Part shown: piece after piece, positions 35,515 to 44,945 of the stretch | Layout of the letters: every line of letters starts with the position of its first letter | Position numbering within the stretch: the first letter of the stretch is position 1 | DNA from: Collinsella aerofaciens | GTDB lineage: Bacteria; Actinomycetota; Coriobacteriia; Coriobacteriales; Coriobacteriaceae | Assembly (NCBI GenBank): GCA_008671135.1 | Contig: RQAP01000048.1 | Coordinates: 1 to 64,000, forward strand | DNA length: 64,000 nucleotides | Direction: 5' to 3' | The notes under the pieces: model-generated | Told to the model about the DNA's origin: nothing | The model's input: the letters and a program-made list of their open reading frames with translations, nothing else | Databases searched by the model: none | Translations under genes and position numbers: made by a program

Positions 35515-37545
35515 GTGGCAAACGAAAACGATTACGATGGCGGCGAGATTAAGATTCTCGAAGGTCTCGAGGCCGTTCGTAAGCGCCCGGGCATGTATAT
35601 CGGCTCGACGAGCGCCAGCGGTCTGCATCACCTGGTGTGGGAGATCGTTGACAACTCCGTCGACGAGGCCATGGCCGGTTTCTGCACCGAGATCCAGGTG
35701 ACGGTCCACGCCGACAACTCCATCACGGTCGTCGACAACGGGCGCGGCATCCCCGTCGACGAGCACCCTGTTAAAAAGATCCCGACGCTCGAGGTCGTCA
35801 TGACGATCTTGCACGCCGGCGGTAAGTTCGATAACTCGGCCTATAAGGTTTCGGGCGGCCTGCACGGCGTTGGCATCTCCGTCGTCAACGCACTGTCCAA
35901 GCGCGTGGTCGTTCAGGTTCGTCGCGACGGCAACACCTACAAGATGGAGTTCTCGCGCGGCAAGACCGTTAAGAAGATGGAGGTCGTGGGCACCTCGGAT
36001 TCGACGGGCACCACCGTCACCTTCTGGCCCGACGACGAGATCTTCGAGACATGCATCTACGATTTCGATACGCTGCACAACCGTCTGCAGGAGACGGCGT
36101 TCCTCAATAAGAACCTCAAAATCGTGCTGACTGACGAGCGCGAGTCTACTCCCCACGTGGAGGAGTTTTGCTACGAGGGCGGCATCATCGACTTCGTCAA
36201 GTTCCTTAACGAGGGCAAGGACGTCCCCGAGGCCTTTAAGGAGCCTATCTACATCGAGGGCAAATCGGACCCGGACGCACCTGTGGCCAAGATGGGCGAG
36301 GTTGAGGTTTCCCTGCAGTGGAATAGCGGCTACGGCGAGAACGTCATGTCGTTTGCCAACGACATCTACACCCCCGAGGGCGGCATGCACCTTGAGGGCT
36401 TCCGCACCGCGCTCACCCGCGTGATCAACGACTATGCGCGCAAGCAGAACCTGCTCAAGGAAAAAGACGCCAATCTGACCGGCGACGATGTGCGCGAGGG
36501 CCTTTCGGCCGTTATCTCGGTCAAGCTGCCCGATCCGCAGTTTGAGGGCCAGACCAAGGCCAAGCTCGGCAGCTCCTATATGCGTGCGCTGACGCTCAAG
36601 ATCGTGACCGACGGCCTTGCCGATTACCTCGAGGAGCACCCTAAGCCCGCTCGCGAGATCGTCAAGAAGGCGCAGCAGGCCTGCAAGGCGCGCAATGCCG
36701 CCCGCAAGGCGCGCGAGGCGACCCGCCGCAAGAGCCTGCTCGAGACGGCGTCCCTGCCCGGTAAGCTCGCCGACTGCTCGGTGCGCGATGCCGAGCTGAC
36801 CGAGCTCTTCATCGTAGAGGGCGACTCGGCAGGCGGTTCGGCCAAGGACGGCCGTCGCCGAGACATCCAGGCGATTCTGCCCCTGCGCGGCAAGATTTTG
36901 AACGTCGAGCGCGTTGGTGACCATCGCGCGTTCTCGAGTGACACCATCCAGTCGCTGATTACCGCGATCGGCTGCGGCGTCACGACGAGTGCCGGCGACG
37001 GCGGCGACTTCGATATCACCAAGGCGCGCTACCACAAGATCATCATCATGACCGATGCAGACGTCGACGGTGCGCATATCCGCATCCTGCTGCTGACGTT
37101 CTTCTACAAGTACATGCGTCCGCTGATCGATGCCGGCTACGTCTATGTTGCCTGCCCGCCCATCTTTGGCATTAAGGTGCGCAACAAGATCCACTACGTG
37201 TATCCCAACGGCCGCCAGCCCGAAGACGAGATCCTGCGTGACACCATCCAGAGCCTGGGCCTGAACCCCGACGATAACGACGAGGACGGCAAGGCCAAGG
37301 ACGGCAAGATTACCAAAAAGCGCAAGGGCTATACCGTCCAGCGCTACAAGGGTCTGGGCGAGATGGACCCCAAGCAGCTCGCCTCGACGACGATGGACCC
37401 CAAGACCCGCATCCTGCAGCGTGTGTCGATCGAGGACGCCGTGGTGGCGGACCGCGCCGTGCGCGAGCTGATGGGTTCCGAGGTCGGCTATCGCCGCGAG
37501 TACATTGAAAAGCATGCACATGACGCACGATTCTTAGACGCCTAA
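35515..37545 (+). CDS. gyrB: DNA gyrase subunit B
   Basis: The 676-residue ATPase subunit carries the GHKL site (EIVDNSVDEA, DNGRGIP, GLHGVGISVVNALS), the TOPRIM Mg site (EGDSAGGSA, then DADVDGAHIR), and the C-terminal YKGLGEMD block. The start is GTG 35515, four bases after AAGGAGG. It supplies ATP-driven supercoiling with GyrA from the next gene. A 155-base spacer separates them, with no terminator. Confidence 0.97.
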   Translation: MANENDYDGGEIKILEGLEAVRKRPGMYIGSTSASGLHHLVWEIVDNSVDEAMAGFCTEIQVTVHADNSITVVDNGRGIPVDEHPVKKIPTLEVVMTILHAGGKFDNSAYKVSGGLHGVGISVVNALSKRVVVQVRRDGNTYKMEFSRGKTVKKMEVVGTSDSTGTTVTFWPDDEIFETCIYDFDTLHNRLQETAFLNKNLKIVLTDERESTPHVEEFCYEGGIIDFVKFLNEGKDVPEAFKEPIYIEGKSDPDAPVAKMGEVEVSLQWNSGYGENVMSFANDIYTPEGGMHLEGFRTALTRVINDYARKQNLLKEKDANLTGDDVREGLSAVISVKLPDPQFEGQTKAKLGSSYMRALTLKIVTDGLADYLEEHPKPAREIVKKAQQACKARNAARKAREATRRKSLLETASLPGKLADCSVRDAELTELFIVEGDSAGGSAKDGRRRDIQAILPLRGKILNVERVGDHRAFSSDTIQSLITAIGCGVTTSAGDGGDFDITKARYHKIIIMTDADVDGAHIRILLLTFFYKYMRPLIDAGYVYVACPPIFGIKVRNKIHYVYPNGRQPEDEILRDTIQSLGLNPDDNDEDGKAKDGKITKKRKGYTVQRYKGLGEMDPKQLASTTMDPKTRILQRVSIEDAVVADRAVRELMGSEVGYRREYIEKHAHDARFLDA

Positions 37546-37700
37546 TCCCTGCGGCTTTCCCAGCCACCGCACCTTCGCCCTCAATCGTCGGTCGCGTACC
37601 CAAGTACACTTCCCTCCTCTTTCGGGCGAATCTGCGGCACCTGGAAAAGCCGTCTCCGTGGTTGGGAACTAATGGACCACGCAAACCATGAGGAGGTAAC

Positions 37701-40439
37701 GTGGCAGACGATATCAACAATAACGAGGGTATGGACGAGGCCGGCGATGCCGGTATGCCCGATGATCTGAAGCGCCTGCTTGCCCGTGCTGAGCAGGGCG
37801 AGGACGGCGACCCGGACGCCTATAACCCCGATGCCGATGATGATGAGGAAGAAGACGACGCCGAGCTCGAGGAGAGCTTTGGTGAAGTCGACCGTGGCGC
37901 CTCGGCCGGCGAGGATATCAACGGCGGCCAGCTCCAGATTTCGGAGTTTGGCCGCGAGATGAAGCAGTCGTTCATCGAGTATTCGATGTCGGTCATCACG
38001 GCGCGCGCCCTGCCGGACGTGCGCGACGGCTTAAAGCCGGTGCACCGCCGCATCCTGTACGCGATGAACGAGAGCGGCATCTACCCCAACCGCCCGCACA
38101 AGAAGTCAGCTTGGACGGTCGGCGAAGTTATCGGTAAGTACCACCCGCATGGCGATTTCGCGGTCTACGAGGCCATGGTCCGCCTGGCGCAGTGGTTCTC
38201 CATGCGCACGCCGCTCATCGACGGTCACGGTAACTTCGGTAACATCGACGGCGACGGCGCGGCGGCCATGCGTTACACCGAGAGCCGCTTGGCAAAGCCC
38301 GCCATGGAACTGCTGCGTGACTTGCAGAAGGATACCGTCGACTGGCAGCCCAACTACGACGAATCGCTCGCCGAGCCCGTGGCGCTGCCTGCGCGCTTCC
38401 CCAACCTGCTGGTCAACGGCAGCCAGGGCATCGCCGTCGGCATGGCCACCAACATCGCTCCGCATAACCTCACCGAGGCGATCGAGGCCACCTGCTACCT
38501 GATCGACAACCCCGACGCCACCGTCGACGAGCTCATGCAGATCATGCCCGGTCCGGACTTCCCCACCGGCGCCATCATCATGGGCAGCGCCGGCATTAAG
38601 CAGAGCTACGAGACCGGCCGCGGCTCCATTACCGTGCGTGCCAAGGCACACGTGGAGTCCACCAAGACCGGCCGCAGCCGCCTGGTCTTTACCGAGATTC
38701 CCTACATGGTCAACAAGGGCACCCTGCAGGAGAAGATCGCCCAGCTCGTCAACGACAAGCGCATCGAGGGCATCTCGGATATGCGCGATGAGTCCAACCA
38801 GAAGGGCATCCGTCTGGTCATCGAGCTCAAGAAGGGCGTCATTCCGCAGGTCGTGCTCAACAATCTGTATAAGTACACCTCGCTGCAGACGACCTTTGGC
38901 GCCAACAACCTGGCACTCGTCAACGGCGTTCCCAAATGCCTGAGCCTGCGCGAGATGCTGCAGCACTACATCGACCACCAGGTCGACGTCGTCACCCGCC
39001 GCACCCGCTTCGACCTTAAGAAGGCCCAGGCCCGCGCGCATATCCTCGAGGGCTACCTGATGGCCCTTGACCATATCGACGAGGTCATCAGCATCATCCG
39101 CTCCTCGCAGACCGACTCCGAGGCCAGCAGCCGACTGATCGAACGCTTTGGCTTTACGCCCGAGCAGACCACGGCCATCCTCGAGATGAAGCTGCGCCGC
39201 CTGACCGGCCTGGAGCGCGACAAGATCCAAGAAGAGTTGGACGGCCTGCGCCGCGCCATCGCCTACTACGAGGACCTGCTGGCGCACGAGGAGAAGATTC
39301 TGGGCGTCATCAAGGAAGAGATGCGCGAGATCTCCAAGAAGTTTGGCGACAAGCGCCGCACCGAGATCAGCCAGGTTGAGAAGGACTTGGACGTCGAGGA
39401 CCTCATTGCCGACGAGGATATGGTCGTGACCATCACCCACACCGGCTACGTTAAGCGTATCCCGGTGGCTGCCTACCGTGCCCAGAAGCGCGGTGGCAAG
39501 GGCGTGTCGGGCGTCAACCTCAAAGAGGACGATGTTATCGACGAGATGTTCATCGCGTCCACGCACGAGTATGTGCTGTTCTTCTCGAGCAAGGGCAAGG
39601 TCTATCGCCTGAAGGTGCACGAGCTGCCGGTGGGTACGCGCCAGGCGCGCGGTACCGCGATCGTCAACCTGCTGCCCTTCGAGGAGGGCGAGAAGATCGC
39701 GAGCGTCATCAGCTGCCGCGAGTTCCCGGCCGACGAGTACCTGATGTTTGCCACCAAGAGCGGCATGGTCAAGAAGACCGTGATGAGCGCTTACGATCGT
39801 AGCCGCCGTGATGGCCTGATCGCTATCAACCTGCGCGACGACGACGCACTGCTGAACGTGCGCCGCGTGCGCGAGGGTGACAAGATTATCCTAGCCACCA
39901 CCGCGGGCAAGGCGATCATGTTCTCCGAGGAGCAGGTGCGCGCCACCGGCCGCGATACCAGCGGCGTTCGCGGTATCGGTATGAAGGACGGCGTGAGCGT
40001 TCTGGGCATGGAAGTCACTAACGGCAACGGCGATCTGTTCGTCATCACCGAGCGCGGCTACGGCAAGCGCACGCCGGTCGCGGACTACCCAGAGCAGAAT
40101 CGCGGCGGCCAGGGCGTCTACACCATCCAAATGACCGAGCGCAAGGGCAACCTCGCGGCCATGAAGACGGTGGGCCCGCAGCACGAGCTGTTCATCGTGA
40201 CGGAGGGTGCGACGGTCATTCGCGTCAAGACCGACGAGATCAGCCAGACCGGCCGCGCCACCCAGGGCGTCAAGATGATGACCGTCGACGACAACGACCG
40301 CGTATGCGCCGTAGCCCGCATGACGGCAGCCAAAGAGAAGCCCGAAGGCGAAGCAACAGAAGACGGTTCTGCCCCCGAAGAAGCCCCAGTCGATCTAGGC
40401 GATGGCAACGACATGCCAGAAGATCTCCTAGACGAGTAA
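37701..40439 (+). CDS. gyrA: DNA gyrase subunit A
   Basis: The 912-residue breakage-reunion subunit has an unusual acidic N-terminal extension of about 75 residues (for example DADDDEEEDDAELEE) before the conserved EYSMSVITARALPDVRDGLKPVHRR. The active-site Tyr lies in AAMRYTESRL. The GyrA box reads QKRGGKG. In the quinolone-resistance region the sequence HPHGDFAVYE has Phe153 and Glu157, matching E. coli positions 83 and 87. The C-terminal beta-pinwheel blades follow, with an acidic tail. The GTG start at 37701 is preceded by GAGGAGGT. Confidence 0.97.
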   Translation: MADDINNNEGMDEAGDAGMPDDLKRLLARAEQGEDGDPDAYNPDADDDEEEDDAELEESFGEVDRGASAGEDINGGQLQISEFGREMKQSFIEYSMSVITARALPDVRDGLKPVHRRILYAMNESGIYPNRPHKKSAWTVGEVIGKYHPHGDFAVYEAMVRLAQWFSMRTPLIDGHGNFGNIDGDGAAAMRYTESRLAKPAMELLRDLQKDTVDWQPNYDESLAEPVALPARFPNLLVNGSQGIAVGMATNIAPHNLTEAIEATCYLIDNPDATVDELMQIMPGPDFPTGAIIMGSAGIKQSYETGRGSITVRAKAHVESTKTGRSRLVFTEIPYMVNKGTLQEKIAQLVNDKRIEGISDMRDESNQKGIRLVIELKKGVIPQVVLNNLYKYTSLQTTFGANNLALVNGVPKCLSLREMLQHYIDHQVDVVTRRTRFDLKKAQARAHILEGYLMALDHIDEVISIIRSSQTDSEASSRLIERFGFTPEQTTAILEMKLRRLTGLERDKIQEELDGLRRAIAYYEDLLAHEEKILGVIKEEMREISKKFGDKRRTEISQVEKDLDVEDLIADEDMVVTITHTGYVKRIPVAAYRAQKRGGKGVSGVNLKEDDVIDEMFIASTHEYVLFFSSKGKVYRLKVHELPVGTRQARGTAIVNLLPFEEGEKIASVISCREFPADEYLMFATKSGMVKKTVMSAYDRSRRDGLIAINLRDDDALLNVRRVREGDKIILATTAGKAIMFSEEQVRATGRDTSGVRGIGMKDGVSVLGMEVTNGNGDLFVITERGYGKRTPVADYPEQNRGGQGVYTIQMTERKGNLAAMKTVGPQHELFIVTEGATVIRVKTDEISQTGRATQGVKMMTVDDNDRVCAVARMTAAKEKPEGEATEDGSAPEEAPVDLGDGNDMPEDLLDE

Positions 40440-40479
40440 GAGGCTCTAGCTGGTAAAAATCATCAGACCCCATATATCG

Positions 40480-40512
40480 GCGGTCGGCGCACTGCGCGCC
40501 GACCGCTTTTTT
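40480..40512 (+). terminator. Terminator after gyrA
   Basis: CGGTCGGCGC and GCGCCGACCG form a perfect 10-bp stem followed by six T residues. Confidence 0.93.
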
Positions 40513-40529
40513 GACAAGATTGGAACCCC

Positions 40530-40665
40530 GTGTCAGACGGCTGGGCGAGATGGGTTATGTTTGTCGCGAGTTAAGCACGAAAAGAAGGCCAATTAAATTG
40601 GCCTTCGTCTTGCGCAGGACTGCCCGAGCAGCAAACCTAACCCATCTCGCCCAGCCGTCTGACAC
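40530..40665. repeat. 136-bp element with 34-bp inverted repeats
   Basis: The left arm 40530-40563 and right arm 40632-40665 are inverted copies with one mismatch, starting gtgtcagacggctgggcgag. Inside lies a second palindrome, GAAGGCCAATT-A-AATTGGCCTTC (40584-40606). No open frame of note is present. The layout fits a miniature inverted-repeat (MITE-like) element or a very stable structured RNA. It sits between the gyrA terminator and the tRNA promoter. Confidence 0.8.
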
Positions 40666-40692
40666 ACCCTCCAAAGATTTTCAAAAAAGTTG

Positions 40693-40722
40693 TTGACGCG
40701 CGCGTAACGACTCGTCTAATAT
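40693..40722 (+). promoter_or_regulatory. Promoter of the tRNA Ile-Ala-Ile cluster
   Basis: TTGACG (40693-40698) and TAATAT (40717-40722) are separated by 18 bases, and the -10 ends 14 bases before the first tRNA. Confidence 0.8.
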
Positions 40723-40736
40723 ATCCCTTGCGCGAT

Positions 40737-40813
40737 GGACCTGTAGCTCAGTTGGTTAGAGCGTCCGGCTGATAACCGGGAGGTCACAAGTTCGAATCTT
40801 GTCAGGTCCACCA
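40737..40813 (+). tRNA. tRNA-Ile (anticodon GAT), copy 1
   Basis: A complete cloverleaf has acceptor GGACCTG with CAGGTCC, anticodon loop CTGATAA and T-loop TTCGAAT, with CCA encoded. Anticodon GAT reads ATC/ATT. It is identical over its full 77 bases to copy 2 at 40961. Confidence 0.96.
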
Positions 40814-40824
40814 CTTTCTTTCGC

Positions 40825-40869
40825 AATAAACACCCCAGCGAGAGCCGAGTCGCCGCTGGGGTGTTTATT
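40825..40869 (+). terminator. Strong hairpin between tRNA-Ile and tRNA-Ala
   Basis: A perfect 16-bp stem (AATAAACACCCCAGCG with CGCTGGGGTGTTTATT) encloses a 13-base loop. The 3' arm supplies TTTATT rather than a clean T run. It may partly terminate the first tRNA or act as a processing signal. Confidence 0.6.
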
Positions 40870-40880
40870 ACTGTCTCCGT

Positions 40881-40956
40881 GGGGGTTTAGCTCAGCTGGG
40901 AGAGCGCGGGCTTTGCAAGCCTGAGGTCAGGGGTTCGATCCCCCTAACCTCCACCA
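40881..40956 (+). tRNA. tRNA-Ala (anticodon TGC)
   Basis: The cloverleaf has acceptor GGGGGTT with AACCTCC (one G-U pair), anticodon loop TTTGCAA and T-loop TTCGATC, with CCA encoded. Anticodon TGC reads GCA/GCG. It lies between two tRNA-Ile copies. No rRNA gene accompanies them here. Confidence 0.96.
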
Positions 40957-40960
40957 TGAT

Positions 40961-41037
40961 GGACCTGTAGCTCAGTTGGTTAGAGCGTCCGGCTGATAAC
41001 CGGGAGGTCACAAGTTCGAATCTTGTCAGGTCCACCA
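40961..41037 (+). tRNA. tRNA-Ile (anticodon GAT), copy 2
   Basis: Base-for-base identical to the copy at 40737-40813 and placed four bases after tRNA-Ala, so it is surely co-transcribed with it. A terminator follows. Confidence 0.96.
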
Positions 41038-41050
41038 TCAAAACCGTGAA

Positions 41051-41082
41051 GAGCCCTGGGGCGTTGCCTCGGGGCTTTTTTC
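41051..41082 (+). terminator. Terminator of the tRNA cluster
   Basis: AGCCCTGGGGC pairs with GCCTCGGGGCT across a 3-base loop with two mismatched or wobble positions, then six T residues. Confidence 0.8.
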
Positions 41083-41195
41083 TTGTCTGCGATAAATCTC
41101 ATTTTGGTTTTGTGTGCTGCGCGAAAGTTTGGGTAGTATAGCTATTCAACGCGGCGGGCCGCCGCGTGTTAACCGCTACGTACCGGAGGTGTTCC

Positions 41196-41696
41196 ATGGT
41201 TCGTGTCGACATAGAGACCATCGTCATGGCCGCCGGTCCCGTGCCATCGCTTATTGTGCTTCGCGAGCGCTGCAGCAAGTCGGATTCCCCCGCGCCGCTG
41301 CGGTCCCTCTCCATCCAGACCGGCTCGTTTGAGGCTGCGGCAATCAGCCGCGGCATCGACAGCGGACGCGCCGAGCGCCCGATTACCCATGACCTGCTGC
41401 TCGATACTGTTGGCGCCCTGGGTGCCAAGCTCGAGCGCGTCGAAATCGTCCGCGCCGAGCCGCCCGTGTTCTACGCGACGGTTGTCGTGTTGGCCGATGG
41501 CAACGAGCATCGGATCGATGCGCGTCCGAGCGACGCCATCGCCCTTGCCGTACGCAGCAATGCCCCCATGTTCGTTGAAGACGACATCATGAATCGCTTG
41601 GGCACCGTATCGCCGCACGCCGAGGAAGTCGACGACGAGCAAGAGTTCGAAAAGTTCGACGAGTTCGTCCATACGCTCTCCCCCGATGACTTTTAA
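41196..41696 (+). CDS. Bifunctional nuclease family protein (DUF151)
   Basis: A 166-residue protein with the BFN core: ERPITHDLLLDTVGALGAKLERVEI, then YATVVVLADGN, then IDARPSDAIALAVRSNAPMFVEDDIM. Plant and bacterial BFN relatives have RNase/DNase activity, but many DUF151 proteins are uncharacterised. GGAGG lies before ATG 41196; the frame is open ten codons further. An acidic tail (EEVDDEQEFEKFDEF) follows the core. The next gene starts immediately after the stop, so this opens a small operon. Confidence 0.88.
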   Translation: MVRVDIETIVMAAGPVPSLIVLRERCSKSDSPAPLRSLSIQTGSFEAAAISRGIDSGRAERPITHDLLLDTVGALGAKLERVEIVRAEPPVFYATVVVLADGNEHRIDARPSDAIALAVRSNAPMFVEDDIMNRLGTVSPHAEEVDDEQEFEKFDEFVHTLSPDDF

Positions 41697-42086
41697 ATGC
41701 TCGACAAACACGCGACGGAGTGCGCGCTCATGAGTGCCGGAGTTTCTGGCGAGGCGGCGGCCATTGCGCGCGAGGCCCAGATGCGCTCGGAGGCTTCTGA
41801 GGCGGCTCGCATTGCCTATGTGACGCAGGCCCGCACGCTTCGCGAACGCCGCGGCTCGTTTATCAAGATGGTTGTCGTCTCCGCCCTTGTCGCGGCAATC
41901 TGCTCGCGCCTTCGTGGTACAGTTGGTGCGCTTGGGTTTTCGATCTCTACGGGCCTCGTGATCTGGGGTGTGGTCGATGCAGTCATGCTGACTAGCCAGA
42001 TCAAGGTGCTCGACAAGCGTGCAGCGGATATGATGCGCGCCCGCGATGCCGCTGCTAAGATCGCCGCCGAGGCGCAAGAACTGTAA
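41697..42086 (+). CDS. Small membrane protein next to the BFN gene
   Basis: A 129-residue protein with a helical charged N-terminus, two membrane segments at about residues 58-95, and a helical Ala-rich C-terminus (likely coiled coil). Its ATG directly follows the stop of the BFN gene (TAAATG), so translation is coupled. No family was recognised. Confidence 0.75.
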   Translation: MLDKHATECALMSAGVSGEAAAIAREAQMRSEASEAARIAYVTQARTLRERRGSFIKMVVVSALVAAICSRLRGTVGALGFSISTGLVIWGVVDAVMLTSQIKVLDKRAADMMRARDAAAKIAAEAQEL

Positions 42087-42116
42087 CGACGCCAGACTCG
42101 ATGGGAAGGTCTAAAG

Positions 42117-42566
42117 ATGGCACAGGATATGCAGGACGCCGGTAACGTCTCCGCCGAGCTCGACGCTATGGTGTGCGATCTGATCGGTGCGTTCTTGGAC
42201 GACCTTGCCGCCGGCGAGAATCCGGGCGTAGTTGTGGCGATCGAGGACGCTGCTTCCAACCGATATCTGGCGGCGCTCGATGAGGATGGCGAAGAGGCGT
42301 GCCTGGAGGCGGCCACCAACTTTATTTCCGAGCACAAGATGGGTCTTAAGGACGAGGGCCTGGGCCGTATCGCCCGCTATGCCATCGGCTACACCGGCTG
42401 CGTCGAGATTGACGGCGGCTATCACGATGCTCTGCTCGTGAGCTTCTTCGAAACCACGCTCGAGAGTGGTTTTTCGGCATATGTGCTGTATGAGGGCATG
42501 GGCGCCGGCGATGGTTTTATGTGGAGCGACCCTGAACCTGCAGGTGAGGAAACCCCTCTTATCTAA
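42117..42566 (+). CDS. Hypothetical acidic cytoplasmic protein
   Basis: A 149-residue protein, acidic and without membrane segments or a signal peptide. Patches such as VVVAIEDAASNRYLAALDEDGEEACLEAA and ARYAIGYTGCVEIDGGYHDALLVSFFE suggest a mixed alpha/beta fold. It lies 30 bases after the small membrane protein and 117 before typA. GGAAGG precedes the start. I do not recognise the family. Confidence 0.7.
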   Translation: MAQDMQDAGNVSAELDAMVCDLIGAFLDDLAAGENPGVVVAIEDAASNRYLAALDEDGEEACLEAATNFISEHKMGLKDEGLGRIARYAIGYTGCVEIDGGYHDALLVSFFETTLESGFSAYVLYEGMGAGDGFMWSDPEPAGEETPLI

Positions 42567-42683
42567 AATCGCTAAAATAAACGAGTTTTCGGTAAAAGGC
42601 TCAATATTCCCGCCGAGCGTTGTGTTGCTAGGCGGGTCGCATACGCGTGCCGTTTGTGTATAGATAGAAGATAGGGGAACTAC

Positions 42684-44522
<1,839 letters not shown>

Positions 44523-44550
44523 GCGCTGGGGCTTATAACCGCCAATAAGA

Positions 44551-44584
44551 AAGGGCGTCGACCGCAATGGTCGGCGCCCTTTTT
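44551..44584 (+). terminator. Terminator after typA
   Basis: GGGCGTCGACC pairs with GGTCGGCGCCC across a 5-base loop with one mismatch, then T residues. Confidence 0.85.
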
Positions 44585-44613
44585 GGTGCAAGGGGACAGG
44601 TTACTTTGCACCA
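44585..44613. repeat. REP-like hairpin, left of pilin-like locus
   Basis: GGTGCAA and TTGCACC form a hairpin around ggggacaggttac. The 17 bases caggttactttgcacca (44597-44613) occur in exact inverted orientation at 50473-50489 on the other side of the pilin-like locus. The sequence resembles REP elements mobilised by RAYT transposases; none is in the window. Confidence 0.7.
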
Positions 44614-44945
44614 CGGTGGAGGGGGTTATCCCCCGAGCGGCTTTCCAGCCAAAGTAAAGTTGTTTAAACATATACATAATTCCACAGGATATAACCGCTT
44701 TGATACAAAACCGTTAACAGATAAATATCAACTGGTATTACATTAAAAGACCTCTTTACCTGCGGTTTACATGACTGGTATCTATATTGTATTTTATGCA
44801 TTGTGGCATAGACGAACCGTCTTAGAAACTGCTCCCCAATGGGTTCTTGCAATGCGCTAGGTAGGTTCTCGTTGATGTTGGGGTTTGTGTTCGATCCGAC
44901 GATTCGCCGTATTCCACACTGTGTTGTAGGAATTAAGGGGCAACT

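Larger units (their letters stand above)
44523..44945. other. AT-rich spacer before the pilin-like locus
   Basis: After the typA terminator and a hairpin repeat, about 300 bases of AT-rich sequence (44640-44940) lead to the surface-protein gene. TTTACA near 44766 followed by TATATT/TGTATT could be a promoter, but the spacing is ambiguous. AAGGGG five bases before the ATG is the ribosome binding site. The long leader could hold regulation; no known riboswitch was recognised. Confidence 0.4.

Noticed and set aside
35464..37521. 685-codon minus-strand frame across gyrB
   Set aside because: Antisense shadow of gyrB, whose identity is certain.
40737..41037. Possible rRNA operon spacer
   Set aside because: No 16S or 23S sequence is present on either side of the tRNA cluster.
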